This document shows, piece by piece, positions 13,281 to 21,592 of a stretch of 23,074 bases of DNA; the stretch's first letter is position 1; the number at the start of each line of letters is the position of its first letter. The notes under the pieces were generated by a model. It searched no databases and had not been told where the DNA came from. It worked only from the letters and a program-made list of their open reading frames with translations. The DNA lies in NCBI GenBank assembly GCA_964497475.1, contig CAZCDM010000019.1, positions 1-23,074 on the forward strand. The letters are read 5' to 3'. A program made the position numbers and the translations under genes. The stretch is from CAZCDM01 sp964497475 (GTDB lineage: Bacteria; Planctomycetota; Phycisphaerae; SM23-33).

Positions 13281-14108
13281 ATGCAGGCAGGGCAAGAGAC
13301 AGAGGCGTTTGCGCCGAGTCGTAAACAGCCGTCTCACGCGATTCAGTGTGACGAGATATGGGGCGGGATTTCTGCCAGTTGCGAGGCGGTTTCCGTGCCG
13401 GGGCTGGATACGTGGGTTTTCAGCTATCCGGTGGGGCAGGATGAAACCGGCGGCGATGTTCATTACGTGAGCCTGTGCGGCAAGGGGTTGCTGTCGCGGT
13501 TCGTGGTGGCGGATGTTTCGGGTCACGGACGGGATGTGCAGAACATGGCCGAGATGCTCCGAGGCCTGATGCGAGAAAACATCATGCAGCCGGACATGAC
13601 CAATTTCGTCCAGAAGCTCAACCGGCGGTTCGAGTCGCATGTGGAAGATGGCAAGTTCGCCACGGCGGTGGCCGCTTCGTATGTTGCGCCGACCGAGCAA
13701 CTGCATGTGATCAATGCGGGTCACCCGTACCCGCTTTGGTATCGCGGCGGGGAGCGTCGCTGGCAGCGGCTGGACGAGCACATCCAGGTTCAGTCCAACG
13801 GCATGTTCAACCTGCCGCTGGGCGTGGTGGGCGAGACGGACTACACCGAGAACCGCATTCAGCTCGGCCGGGGCGACCTGGTGGTGCTGTACACCGACAG
13901 CCTTGTCGAGGCGCATGACGATTCGGGTCGACAGCTCGGCACGGAGGGTCTGGAGCGGCTCTGCCGGCAGCTCGATGCGACGCGGCCGGAGCAGTTCGGC
14001 GAGGCGTTGCTGGCCTCGGTGGCGGCACATCGGGCGGGACACCCGGCCGACGATGACGAGACGCTGATGGTGCTGCATCGTAACGGCCATACGCCCGAAT
14101 TATTCTGA
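13281..14108 (+). CDS. SpoIIE/PP2C-type serine/threonine phosphatase
   Basis: A 275-residue stand-alone PP2C phosphatase of the SpoIIE/RsbU class, which dephosphorylates Ser or Thr on partner proteins such as anti-sigma antagonists. Metal-binding motifs are GGDVHYVS (D59), VADVSGHG (D78), NAGHPYPLW, LYTDSLVEA and a late DDDETLMVL. There is no sensor domain, signal peptide or membrane segment: the protein is just the catalytic domain with a short N-terminal tail, so its control must come from elsewhere. The start at 13281 follows TAGGAG with a seven-base spacer. Upstream there is a TACAAT (13248-13253) that could be a -10 box and a perfect GGAACGTTCC palindrome (13222-13231). No anti-sigma or STAS partner gene is adjacent. 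Confidence 0.9.
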   Translation: MQAGQETEAFAPSRKQPSHAIQCDEIWGGISASCEAVSVPGLDTWVFSYPVGQDETGGDVHYVSLCGKGLLSRFVVADVSGHGRDVQNMAEMLRGLMRENIMQPDMTNFVQKLNRRFESHVEDGKFATAVAASYVAPTEQLHVINAGHPYPLWYRGGERRWQRLDEHIQVQSNGMFNLPLGVVGETDYTENRIQLGRGDLVVLYTDSLVEAHDDSGRQLGTEGLERLCRQLDATRPEQFGEALLASVAAHRAGHPADDDETLMVLHRNGHTPELF

Positions 14109-14216
14109 GGGGTTCGACGGAGCAAAAATCTTTGCTGCGGTCTGGTTTCGTCCAATCCGATGAAGGCTCTGACGTGTTACAGAATTGTCAAGCTTGCGGG
14201 CAAGTGGAAAAACCCA

Positions 14217-14246
14217 TTTCGCCGCGGGCTTGGCGTGGTCTATACT
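14217..14246 (+). promoter_or_regulatory. Possible promoter of the S41 protease gene
   Basis: TATACT (14241-14246; five of six to consensus) lies 42 bases before the AGGAG-led start region. The -35 is poor: TTTCGC at 14217-14222 with an 18-base spacer is the best seen. It would give a leader of about 40 bases. Confidence 0.35.
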
Positions 14247-14291
14247 GGTCGGACATTCATCCCCATTCGGGGCGATTCAGACAGGAGCATG

Positions 14292-16925
14292 ATGGTGAAC
14301 GCACGACGAACTTTCTCGGCAGGCTTGCTGGCAGTGTTGGTTTCCTTTGCGGCGATTGGCTCGACCTGGGCGCAGCCGACGGGCTCGGCCCCGGCCTCGC
14401 AGGTCGCCGCCCGCAGCGACGTGAACCCCTCGGCCGATGCGCTGCTGAACAAAGGGCTCGACCAGGCGATGGAGGGGCAGTTCGCCCCGGCGTTGGAGAC
14501 CCTGCAGGCCGCTGCTGCCGTTGACCCCACAAACAAACTCGTGGCCGAGGCGATCGGGCAGATCGAAGCGTACCTTGCCGTGCGTAAGGAAACGCAGGCC
14601 CAGCGCCAGCAGGAGCTGGACTACGAGGTCAAGCGGATCGGCTGGGCGTATCTCGCTCAGGAGTATGTCGAGACGCTCGACAAGAAAGACTTCGCCGAGG
14701 AGTTCCGCAAGCTGATCAAGGACGACCTGGACGAGGCGTACAACGAGATCGGGACGGCCTCGGGGTTTGAGGACGCCTCAGCCGAGCAGGCCGAGACGAT
14801 GAAGGCCACCAGCATCGAGAAGATTGCCCAGGCCGAGAAGGCTTTGGCCCGGGCCGTTGCGCTGCTGGAGGGCGAGACCACCGAGTATGCCCGCGAGTTC
14901 CGCGCCCAGGCCCAGGCGCTGCAGCAGCGGCTGGACCAGGCCCGGGCCGTCTGGCAGAAGGTGGACCCGGCGAGCGTGCAGAGCCGCTGGCAGGGCGCGC
15001 GGGACATCCGCACCGTGCAGGACGACCTGGCCGATGCGGTGACCGACCTGGAAGTGATGGTCGCCAAGAAGCCCTGGAAGGTGGCCCTGCTGCATGGGCA
15101 ACTGGCTCGTGAAATCGCCCTCGACCCGGACTCGCTCAAGAGCCGGCTGTGGTACATCGAGATGATTAAGGACGCCGAGAAGCAGGGGCGCCTGGCGATT
15201 GACGAGGCCCGCTGGTACGACGCGCTGACGGCGTGGTCGGCGTTGAAGGAATTCGAGCCGGCCGAGAAGCGATACAAGCAGGCCCTCGATACGGTTCGCC
15301 GTCATGTGCGGGTGCTTCGGCTGTACGGCCAGGAAGACCCCGACGAGGAGGGCGACGAGGAGGTCGCCGTCGAGGAAGAGGAGACTGATGAAGAGGAGTC
15401 CGATGAGCCGGCGTGGAAGGAAATCGTTGCCGGCGTCGACGCCCAGATGGTCCGCCAGGCCATCAGCAAGCTCGGCCGGAGCTATGTCGAGAGCGTGGAT
15501 TTCGCCAAGCTCACCCGCGGCGGGCTCGAGAGCCTCAAGGTGCTGGTCAACACGCCGCAGGTGGCCGAGACGTTCCCCGGCCTGGCCGATGAGACCAAGA
15601 AGCAGGCCTTCCTCGATGCGCTCGACCAGGAACTGGCCGACATCGACAGCAAGGATCAGATCGATCACGTCCGGCTGCAGATGGCGCTGAACAAGGTCAT
15701 TTACAGCTCGGAAGATTCGGTGCAGATTCCGCTGGAAGTCATCGTTGTGGAGTTCGCCGACGGGGTGCTCAGCGAGCTGGATAAGTTCAGCACGATGATC
15801 TGGCCGAGCGATGTGACGAACTTCAATAAGTCGACGATGGGGCATTTTACCGGCATCGGGGTGCAGATTACCAAGGAGCCCGGCAAGCCGCTGAAAGTCA
15901 CCACGCCGCTGCTGGATACACCGGCCTACCGGGCGGGGATCAAGGCCGGCGACCTGATTATGGAAGTCGACGGTGTGCCGACCGAGAAGAAAACCGTCGA
16001 TGCGCTCATCAAACGCATCATGGGTCCGCCGGATTCGACCGTCATGCTGACGATCAAGCGGCGCGGCGTGCCGGAGCTGATGAAGGTGCCCGTCGTACGC
16101 CAGCCGGTGCACATCCGCACGGTCAAGGGCTGGCAGCGGAAGGATGGCGGGGTGTGGACCTACCAGCTGCGCGACGGCCACGATATCGGCTACGTCCGCA
16201 TCACGCAGTTCACGGACAATACCCACGAGGAGCTGCTCGAAGCGCTGGCCGAGCTCAAAGAAGCCGGCGCGACTTCTCTCGTGCTGGACCTGCGGGCCAA
16301 TCCGGGCGGGCTGCTTCGCAGTGCGGCCGCGGTGGCTGACGAGTTCCTGCCGCGTGGCCGGCGCATTGTCTTCACGCGTGGCCGACAGGTTCCGCGTAAT
16401 GAAATCGACGCCACCAAAGACGGCGAATACCTCCAGGGCGACATGGTCGTGCTCGTCGACCAGCACAGTGCTTCCGCGGCGGAGATTCTCTCCGGCGCCA
16501 TGAAGGACTGGAGCCGGGCCACCATCGTCGGCAAGCGGTCTTACGGCAAGGGCAGCGTGCAGAATGTGATCCCGGTTCGGATGGTGGGCGACAAGGCGTT
16601 TCTCAAGCTGACGACGGCCTACTACTACCTGCCGTCCGGCCGCCTGCTGCACCGTACCGACGACGCCAAGGACTGGGGCGTGAACCCCGACATCGAGGTG
16701 ATGCTTACGCCCAAGCAGATGCGTCGCTGGCTGGAAATCCGCCGCAAGACCGACCTGCTGAAAAAGGTGGACCCCGAACTGCTCGAGGCGGACCTCAAGA
16801 GCCAATACCAGGCCGATCTGCAACTGGCCACGGCCGTGCTGTTGCTGGAACTCAAGCAGATCAAGCAGCAGGCCCAGTCCGACCAAGCCTATGCCGTCGA
16901 GAAGAAATCTGACGGGGCGATGTAG
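14292..16925 (+). CDS. Secreted S41 (C-terminal processing type) serine protease with PDZ domain and long N-terminal helical region
   Basis: An exported peptidase of about 877 residues. A signal peptide of about 27 residues ends STWAQ. The next 370 residues are helical, starting with a TPR-like unit (ALLNKGLDQAMEGQFAPALETLQAAAAVDP) and followed by long charged helices. An acidic linker of mostly Glu and Asp (15344-15415, near residues 351-375) precedes a second region. A PDZ domain (about 518-600, GIGVQI, GIKAGDLIMEVDGVP) follows, then the S41 core: VLDLRANPGGLL, DQHSASAAEIL and SYGKGSVQ. S728 and K753 lie 25 residues apart, as in the catalytic dyad of E. coli Prc. AGGAG precedes closely spaced ATG, ATG and GTG codons (14289, 14292, 14295). 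It is about 200 residues longer than Prc and twice the usual CtpA. Periplasmic processing or quality control is the likely role. Confidence 0.9.
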   Translation: MVNARRTFSAGLLAVLVSFAAIGSTWAQPTGSAPASQVAARSDVNPSADALLNKGLDQAMEGQFAPALETLQAAAAVDPTNKLVAEAIGQIEAYLAVRKETQAQRQQELDYEVKRIGWAYLAQEYVETLDKKDFAEEFRKLIKDDLDEAYNEIGTASGFEDASAEQAETMKATSIEKIAQAEKALARAVALLEGETTEYAREFRAQAQALQQRLDQARAVWQKVDPASVQSRWQGARDIRTVQDDLADAVTDLEVMVAKKPWKVALLHGQLAREIALDPDSLKSRLWYIEMIKDAEKQGRLAIDEARWYDALTAWSALKEFEPAEKRYKQALDTVRRHVRVLRLYGQEDPDEEGDEEVAVEEEETDEEESDEPAWKEIVAGVDAQMVRQAISKLGRSYVESVDFAKLTRGGLESLKVLVNTPQVAETFPGLADETKKQAFLDALDQELADIDSKDQIDHVRLQMALNKVIYSSEDSVQIPLEVIVVEFADGVLSELDKFSTMIWPSDVTNFNKSTMGHFTGIGVQITKEPGKPLKVTTPLLDTPAYRAGIKAGDLIMEVDGVPTEKKTVDALIKRIMGPPDSTVMLTIKRRGVPELMKVPVVRQPVHIRTVKGWQRKDGGVWTYQLRDGHDIGYVRITQFTDNTHEELLEALAELKEAGATSLVLDLRANPGGLLRSAAAVADEFLPRGRRIVFTRGRQVPRNEIDATKDGEYLQGDMVVLVDQHSASAAEILSGAMKDWSRATIVGKRSYGKGSVQNVIPVRMVGDKAFLKLTTAYYYLPSGRLLHRTDDAKDWGVNPDIEVMLTPKQMRRWLEIRRKTDLLKKVDPELLEADLKSQYQADLQLATAVLLLELKQIKQQAQSDQAYAVEKKSDGAM

Positions 16926-16934
16926 CCCCTGTCG

Positions 16935-16952
16935 ACAGCCGCCCTCGGCTGT
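16935..16952. repeat. Hairpin after the S41 protease gene
   Basis: ACAGCCG (16935-16941) pairs with CGGCTGT (16946-16952) around CCCT, ten bases past the protease stop. It is placed like a terminator but has no T-run. Confidence 0.6.
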
Positions 16953-17026
16953 GATGTGTCAAGTCCGCATGGCCACCCACACGACAGGTGCAAGCATAGG
17001 CATGGCACCGGGCCACTCGCGACTCG

Positions 17027-17052
17027 TGCGGTGGGGCTCCTGTCCCACCGCA
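17027..17052. repeat. GGYGGG hairpin repeat, copy B
   Basis: TGCGGTGGG (17027-17035) pairs with CCCACCGCA (17044-17052) around the eight-base loop GCTCCTGT. The loop is the exact reverse complement of the loop in copy A at 13160-13179. One stem pair has changed from C-G to T-A on both sides together. Confidence 0.75.
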
Positions 17053-17073
17053 TTCTCGTTCGGTATGCCGTGT

Positions 17074-17115
17074 GGATATCCGGCTGGTGGGATGGGAACC
17101 CCGCCAGCCATATCC
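17074..17115. repeat. GGYGGG hairpin repeat, copy C, with extended stem
   Basis: GGCTGGTGGG (17082-17091) pairs with CCCGCCAGCC (17100-17109) around ATGGGAAC, with one G-T wobble. GGATAT (17074-17079) and ATATCC (17110-17115) extend the stem past a two-base CC bulge. The loop resembles that of copy A (ACAGGAGC). Confidence 0.7.
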
Positions 17116-17118
17116 TAT

Positions 17119-17207
17119 TGTCACCCTGAGCAAAGGGAAGGGTCTTTTCGCGGATAAATTCTTCGCTTTCGCGGCTTGCTTTGCAACCCGCTTCGCTCAG
17201 AATGACA
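17119..17207. repeat. Imperfect palindromic repeat with TGTCA ends
   Basis: TGTCACCCTGAGC (17119-17131) pairs with GCTCAGAATGACA (17195-17207) except at two positions. The right half read on the minus strand (TGTCATTCTGAGCGAAGCG) is a phrase I recall as a common dispersed repeat in several bacterial genomes. The interior also contains CTTCGCTTTCGCGG and similar short direct repeats. Confidence 0.6.
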
Positions 17208-17241
17208 CCATGCCGTGACGACATTTGTTATGCAAAGGGGG

Positions 17242-17871
17242 CTAAATGGCCTCGGGGGCGGAGGTTTCCCACAGGAAGCGAATGCCGGTGACGACCATCT
17301 CGATGGAGATTGCCCCGATCAGCATGCCGTTGAGTCGCGCGATGAGGTTGACGTAGCGCTCGAAAATCTGCTCGCGGGCGCCGCGCATCTTGTCGTGGAT
17401 GAACTTGAAGATCATCACCGTCAGCAGGCTCAGGGCCACGCCCGTCGTGAGCACCAGCACGGTCGACCAGGGGGGCAGGTTCTTGCCGATGAGGATCGAC
17501 TGGGTGATCGTGCCGGCCCCGATCATGTACGGCAGGGCCACGGCCGAGGGCAGGGCACTGAGCGAGCCGCGGAGAATCTCGGTGGCTTTGTAGCCCTGGA
17601 CGGCGTACTTGTAGCCGACGAGGAGGAAGATGATCCCGCCGAAGACGCGCAGCGACTCGGGCCGGACGTGCAGCACGTCGGTCAGCAGCGATCGGCCCGT
17701 CAAGCCGAAGAGGATGAACGTCACCAGCGAGACGATGCAGGCCCGTAGCAGGACCAGCAGGAAGTTGTGGCGGTCGAGTTCCTCCATGAGTGTCACGAGG
17801 TAGAGACACAGGGCGAAGGGGTTGAGGATCGCCAGGAACGACACCAGGGCTGTTATGCAGTCTGCGAACAT
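17242..17871 (-). CDS. MarC family integral membrane protein (UPF0056)
   Basis: A 209-residue MarC-family membrane protein with six hydrophobic segments. It opens with FLAILNPFALCLYLVTLM, matching the usual NPxG-like first block, and has LRVFGGIIFLLVGYKY and the central PSAVALPYMIGAGTITQSIL, the family's PLaxPlltGPGai-like block. The biochemical role of MarC proteins is not settled. It starts eight bases after the stop of the transporter permease gene and has no clear ribosome site, so it is probably translated from the same mRNA as a third gene of the ABC operon. This link suggests a membrane or osmotic-stress role, which is inference only. Confidence 0.9.
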   Translation of the reverse strand: MFADCITALVSFLAILNPFALCLYLVTLMEELDRHNFLLVLLRACIVSLVTFILFGLTGRSLLTDVLHVRPESLRVFGGIIFLLVGYKYAVQGYKATEILRGSLSALPSAVALPYMIGAGTITQSILIGKNLPPWSTVLVLTTGVALSLLTVMIFKFIHDKMRGAREQIFERYVNLIARLNGMLIGAISIEMVVTGIRFLWETSAPEAI

Positions 17872-17879
17872 GTGCAGAT

Positions 17880-19502
17880 TTATCGGGCCAGGAGCCCTTG
17901 GTTCTGAAGGAATTCGCGTGCGACGTCGCGAGGCCGGCGTTTTTCGCCCTCGACCTGGTAATTGAGCTTCTGCATGGTCGCGTCGTCGATGAGTCCACCC
18001 AGCGGCGCGAGCGCTTCGGCCGTCTCGGGATGGGCATCGAGGAAGGCCTGGCGGATGACCGGGGCGGCATCGTAGGGCGGGAAGAAGTTGCGGTTATCCC
18101 GCAGCGGCTGGAGGTTGTAGGCGGCGATGCGGCCGTCGGTGGCGAAGGCGCAGATCACGTCGACCTGCCTCTTGGCCAAGGCCTCGGGCATCAGGGCGGG
18201 GCTCATGTCGATGGCCTTGCCGAAGCGGAACCCGTAGGCGTTGCTCAGCCCCGGGTAGCCGTCCTGGCGCTCCTGGAATTCGCTGGTGAACCCGGCGGTG
18301 AGCTGGCCGGCCTGTGGGGCCAGGTCGGCTATCGTCGCCCAGCCGTGTTTCTCCGCGTCGGCCTTGCGGACGGTGATTGCGTAGGTGTTGTTGAAGCCGA
18401 ACGGTTCCAGCCAGTCGGCGGCGAACTGCCGGCGGTATTCGCGGTCGACGGTCTCGTAGACCGTCTGCGGGGTGGATGGGTTGTCCTGCCCGAGGATGTT
18501 CTGGTAGCCCGTGCCGGTGTACTCGGCGTAGAGATCGATTTCGCCTTTCCTGAGGGCTTCGTGGCAGATCATGGTTCCACCGAGGTTGAACTGCCGCTCG
18601 ACGGTCAGGCGGGTGCGGGCTTCGATCATCTGGGCCATCAGTTCGCCCAGCAGGAGCTGCTCGGCGAAGTCTTTCGAGCCGATGCGGACCGTGCCGGCCG
18701 AGCCGCTGCGCTGGCCGTCGACGCTGCGGAGCTGCTGGCGGGGCGGGGCGATGGAGACGGTGCTGGAGACCACGCCCAGGACCACCAACGCCACCGGGGC
18801 CGCCCAGGCGATTTTCCGCATGGCGGCCTTCCAGGTATGGCGGTCGCGTCCGGGCAGGGGGCGCAGCGACCATTCGAGGCACCAGATGGCGCCGTCGACC
18901 AGCAGGGCCAGCACGGCTGCGGGGATCGCTCCCAGAAGGATCAGCGGGATGTCCATCATGCTCATGCCGCGGAAGATGAACGCGCCCAGCCCGCCGGCAC
19001 CGATGAAGGCGGCCAGCGTCGCAATGCCGACCGAGATCACCGCGGCGGTGCGCACGCCGGCGATGATGACCGGCCCGGCCAGGGGCAGCTCGACGCGCGT
19101 CAGCCTCTGCCACCGCGTCATGCCCATGCCGCGGGCGGCCTCGACGGTCTGGTCCGGCACGCCCTCGATGCCGGCCAGGGTGTTGCGGACGATCGGCAGC
19201 AGGGCGTAGAGCACCAGGGCGATCTCCGCCGGCAGCAGTCCGATCTTGCCCGTGATGGCCAGCAGCAGTGCCAGCATCGCCAGGCTCGGGATGGTCTGCA
19301 GGATGCTCACCGTGCCGATCACGCTGCTGCGCGTGCGGCGGTAGCGGTGGCAGAGGATGCCCAGCGGCACGCCGATGGCGACCGCGCAGGCCACGGCCAC
19401 GCCGGCCAGGGTCAAATGCTCGCCGATGCGGGTCCAGACATCCGGCAGGCGGTCAGCCAGCAATTCCATCCAGGCCGATAGCAGGTTCGTCGCGGCAAGC
19501 AT
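17880..19502 (-). CDS. Glycine betaine/quaternary amine ABC transporter: permease fused to substrate-binding protein
   Basis: A 540-residue fusion. Residues about 1-215 are the permease of the OpuB/OpuC/ProW type, with several membrane helices, ILQTIPSLAMLALLL and the EAA loop EAARGMGMTRWQRLTRVELPLA. A further helix near 235-255 anchors the second half. Residues about 275-540 form an OpuBC/OsmX-type binding domain with IGSKDFAEQLLLGELMAQ, YAEYTGTGYQNIL and DVICAFATDGRI. The binding domain has no signal or lipobox of its own, so it is tethered to the permease outside the membrane, as in Listeria BilE-type systems. Its ATG shares one base with the ATPase stop (TGATG). Substrate specificity between betaine, choline, carnitine or another quaternary amine cannot be read with confidence. 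Confidence 0.92.
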   Translation of the reverse strand: MLAATNLLSAWMELLADRLPDVWTRIGEHLTLAGVAVACAVAIGVPLGILCHRYRRTRSSVIGTVSILQTIPSLAMLALLLAITGKIGLLPAEIALVLYALLPIVRNTLAGIEGVPDQTVEAARGMGMTRWQRLTRVELPLAGPVIIAGVRTAAVISVGIATLAAFIGAGGLGAFIFRGMSMMDIPLILLGAIPAAVLALLVDGAIWCLEWSLRPLPGRDRHTWKAAMRKIAWAAPVALVVLGVVSSTVSIAPPRQQLRSVDGQRSGSAGTVRIGSKDFAEQLLLGELMAQMIEARTRLTVERQFNLGGTMICHEALRKGEIDLYAEYTGTGYQNILGQDNPSTPQTVYETVDREYRRQFAADWLEPFGFNNTYAITVRKADAEKHGWATIADLAPQAGQLTAGFTSEFQERQDGYPGLSNAYGFRFGKAIDMSPALMPEALAKRQVDVICAFATDGRIAAYNLQPLRDNRNFFPPYDAAPVIRQAFLDAHPETAEALAPLGGLIDDATMQKLNYQVEGEKRRPRDVAREFLQNQGLLAR

Positions 19503-20260
19503 CAGATCATCTCCTGAAAGTCGGACAGCTGGTCGATGGGCCGGGCGAAGAGGTTTTTCACGAAGTCCGTTGCCGGCCTCTGGGTGAGGTCCTCGGCCGA
19601 GCCGATCTGCTCGAGTTGCCCGTTGTGCAGCACGGCGATTCGGTCGGCGAGTTTCATCGCCTCGAAGATGTCATGCGTCACGAAGACGATGGTCTTGCCA
19701 AGCCGCTCCTTGACGCGAAGCAGTTCGTTCTGGAGGTCGTCGCGGGTGACCGCATCGAGGGCACCGAAGGGTTCGTCCATCAGCAGGTAGTTCGGGTCGG
19801 CCGCCAGGGCTCGCGCCACGCCGACGCGCTGCTGTTGGCCGCCGGAGAGTTCCTCCGGCAGGCGATGGGCGTAGTCGGCCGGGGCCAGCCCGACCAGCGC
19901 CAGCAACTCGTCGCTGCGGGCATGCATTCGCTCGGCGCTCCAGCCCAGCAGCCTCGGGACGACCTGCACGTTGCGCTCGACCGTCATGTGCGGAAACAAC
20001 CCAATGCCCTGGAAGACGTAGCCGATGCTGCGTCGCAGGGCGATCACGTCGGCGGTGGTGACGTCCTGGCCGTCGATTTCAATCGTGCCGTCGGTCGGCT
20101 CGATGAGACGGTTGATCATCTTCAACGTGGTCGTCTTACCGCACCCGCTCGAGCCCAGCAGCACGAGGGTTTCGCCCTCGGCGATATCGAGGCTGACGTT
20201 GTCGACGGCGAGGGTTTGGCCGCCATCGAATGATTTGCTCACGTTTTTAAGTTGAATCAT
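19502..20260 (-). CDS. Glycine betaine/quaternary amine ABC transporter ATPase
   Basis: A 252-residue ATPase that powers the fused permease-binding protein downstream. Walker A is GSSGCGKTT (G36-T44), the Q-loop is in YVFQGIGLFPHMT, the signature is LSGGQQQR, Walker B is YLLMDEPFGALD and the switch His is in VFVTHDIFEAM. It belongs to the OpuCA/ProV branch but lacks the C-terminal CBS pair found in many members, so regulation by ionic strength through CBS domains is not expected. It heads the operon and is divergent from the UPF0104 gene, with 102 bases between the starts. AGGGTGA lies about seven bases before the ATG. Confidence 0.94.
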   Translation of the reverse strand: MIQLKNVSKSFDGGQTLAVDNVSLDIAEGETLVLLGSSGCGKTTTLKMINRLIEPTDGTIEIDGQDVTTADVIALRRSIGYVFQGIGLFPHMTVERNVQVVPRLLGWSAERMHARSDELLALVGLAPADYAHRLPEELSGGQQQRVGVARALAADPNYLLMDEPFGALDAVTRDDLQNELLRVKERLGKTIVFVTHDIFEAMKLADRIAVLHNGQLEQIGSAEDLTQRPATDFVKNLFARPIDQLSDFQEMI

Positions 20261-20324
20261 GGGCTTTTCACCCTACACGCCATCGGCCGGAAGCGAAAGG
20301 ATCAATTCCGGACCGATGTGGCGC

Positions 20325-20353
20325 TTTTCATTTATGCCCGGCGGTGGTACTCT
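20325..20353 (+). promoter_or_regulatory. Weak candidate leaderless promoter of the UPF0104 gene
   Basis: TTTTCA (20325-20330) and TACTCT (20348-20353) are 17 bases apart, and the TANNNT box ends nine bases before the ATG at 20363. Hexamer matches are only moderate, but the gene has no Shine-Dalgarno and the spacing matches other starts in the window. Confidence 0.35.
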
Positions 20354-20362
20354 CATCCGACG

Positions 20363-21592
20363 ATGAAACGCCCGATGAAAAAATCGGCGATCCTGGTCTG
20401 CAAGCTGCTTCTGGCGGCGGGGCTGCTGGCATGGGTGCTCAGCCAGGCGCACTGGCAGGATTATGTCCTCGCTGAGGACGGCACGACGTGGACTTGGCTG
20501 CCACGCGTCACCGGCGGCAAGCAGTACGTTGCTGAGAGCTGGGCGAGTATGATCCTTGCCGGGCGGAAGGAGCGGGAGGTACGCGTATTCATGCCCGATG
20601 AGTTCGTCGTGGCCGACCCGGGCGCTGCGAAAGAGGATTGGCACAGAAGGTATGTCCGGCGGGGTTTCCTCACGAGCATCGAACAGATGAACCTCTGGTG
20701 GTTCGCCGCGGCCGCGGGGGCCATCCCGCTGTCGATCATGATCGGCGGGCTGCGGCTGTGCTACCTGCTTCGCGTCCAGAGGGTGGTTGTCCCGGCGTGG
20801 GAATTGGTGCGCCTGGCGTTCCTGGGACAGTTCTTCAACATGGTCGTGCCCGGAACGGTCGGCGGGGATGTGGTCAAGGCCTGGTACCTCTGCAAGCATT
20901 CGCCCAACACGGCCGGCGTGCTGGTGTCGATGTTGTTCGACCGCGTGATCGGACTGGTCTCGCTGCTGCTGCTCTCGGCGGTGATGCTCGCGATGGTGCT
21001 GTCGCTGGGGCAGAAAACGGTCGCGGAAATGCGACTGGCTCTGATTGCGGTGGGCACGGTCTTCGGGCTGGTCATGCTGATGGGGCTGTTTCTGTACTGG
21101 CCCGGGCTGCGACGGATGCTGCATCTGCAGCGGTTCTACGACAAGCTGCGCATTGCCCATCATGCCGAAGCGGCCGGCCGGGCGGTGCGCATCTTTGCGG
21201 GCAAGCCCCGCGTGATGCTGCTGGCCCTGGGGATCAGCTTCCTGGCGCACCTGTTTCTGGTCTGCGGCTGTGCAATGATCGGCATGGCCCTGCATCTCGG
21301 CGTTGATCTGCTGAACTATTTCGTCTATCTGCCGCTGATCTACATCATCGGCGCGATTCCCGTTACCCCCGGCGGCGTGGGCGTGATCGAAAAGCTCTAC
21401 GTGACCTTCTTCGCCGCGCCGGGCATCTCGGCCAGTGCGATCATCGCCCTGGCCATGCTGGCCCGGCTGGTGATTACCTTCTGGGGCCTGCCGGGGCTGA
21501 TGGTGATGCTCACCGGGCCTCGCCGCCCGAAGGTAGAAGACATGCAGGCTGAGATCGACCAGGCCGAGCATCGCCTCGATGGCGAAAAATAA
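20363..21592 (+). CDS. UPF0104 / lysylphosphatidylglycerol synthase-like membrane protein
   Basis: A 409-residue membrane protein of the LPG_synthase_TM / UPF0104 (YbhN, AglD) family. After an N-terminal helix there is an unusual stretch of about 85 soluble residues (with VRVFMPDEFVVADPG). The family core follows: LGQFFNMVVPGTVGGDVVKAWYL, FDRVIGLVSLLLL, and late in the protein IPVTPGGVGVIEKLYVTFF. These mark the flippase-like core; there is no aminoacyl-transferase domain, so lysyl-PG synthesis is not implied. A lipid or polyprenyl-linked substrate is likely. The start at 20363 is chosen because earlier frames overlap the divergent ATPase gene. GGCGAA/TTCGCC (21581-21598) forms a hairpin with the stop codon in its loop. 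Confidence 0.88.
   Translation: MKRPMKKSAILVCKLLLAAGLLAWVLSQAHWQDYVLAEDGTTWTWLPRVTGGKQYVAESWASMILAGRKEREVRVFMPDEFVVADPGAAKEDWHRRYVRRGFLTSIEQMNLWWFAAAAGAIPLSIMIGGLRLCYLLRVQRVVVPAWELVRLAFLGQFFNMVVPGTVGGDVVKAWYLCKHSPNTAGVLVSMLFDRVIGLVSLLLLSAVMLAMVLSLGQKTVAEMRLALIAVGTVFGLVMLMGLFLYWPGLRRMLHLQRFYDKLRIAHHAEAAGRAVRIFAGKPRVMLLALGISFLAHLFLVCGCAMIGMALHLGVDLLNYFVYLPLIYIIGAIPVTPGGVGVIEKLYVTFFAAPGISASAIIALAMLARLVITFWGLPGLMVMLTGPRRPKVEDMQAEIDQAEHRLDGEK

Larger units (their letters stand above)
16926..17241. other. Gene-free gap filled with inverted repeats
   Basis: This 316-base gap between the convergent S41 protease and MarC genes has no credible gene. It contains four inverted repeats in a row: ACAGCCG/CGGCTGT (16935-16952), TGCGGTGGG/CCCACCGCA (17027-17052), a 16-pair stem with a two-base bulge (17074-17115) and the 89-base imperfect palindrome at 17119-17207. 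None carries a T-tract, though any could stop convergent transcription. Confidence 0.75.

Noticed and set aside
14121..14136. AGCAAA-AATC-TTTGCT hairpin after the phosphatase gene as a terminator
   Set aside because: Six-pair AT-rich stem with no following T-tract.
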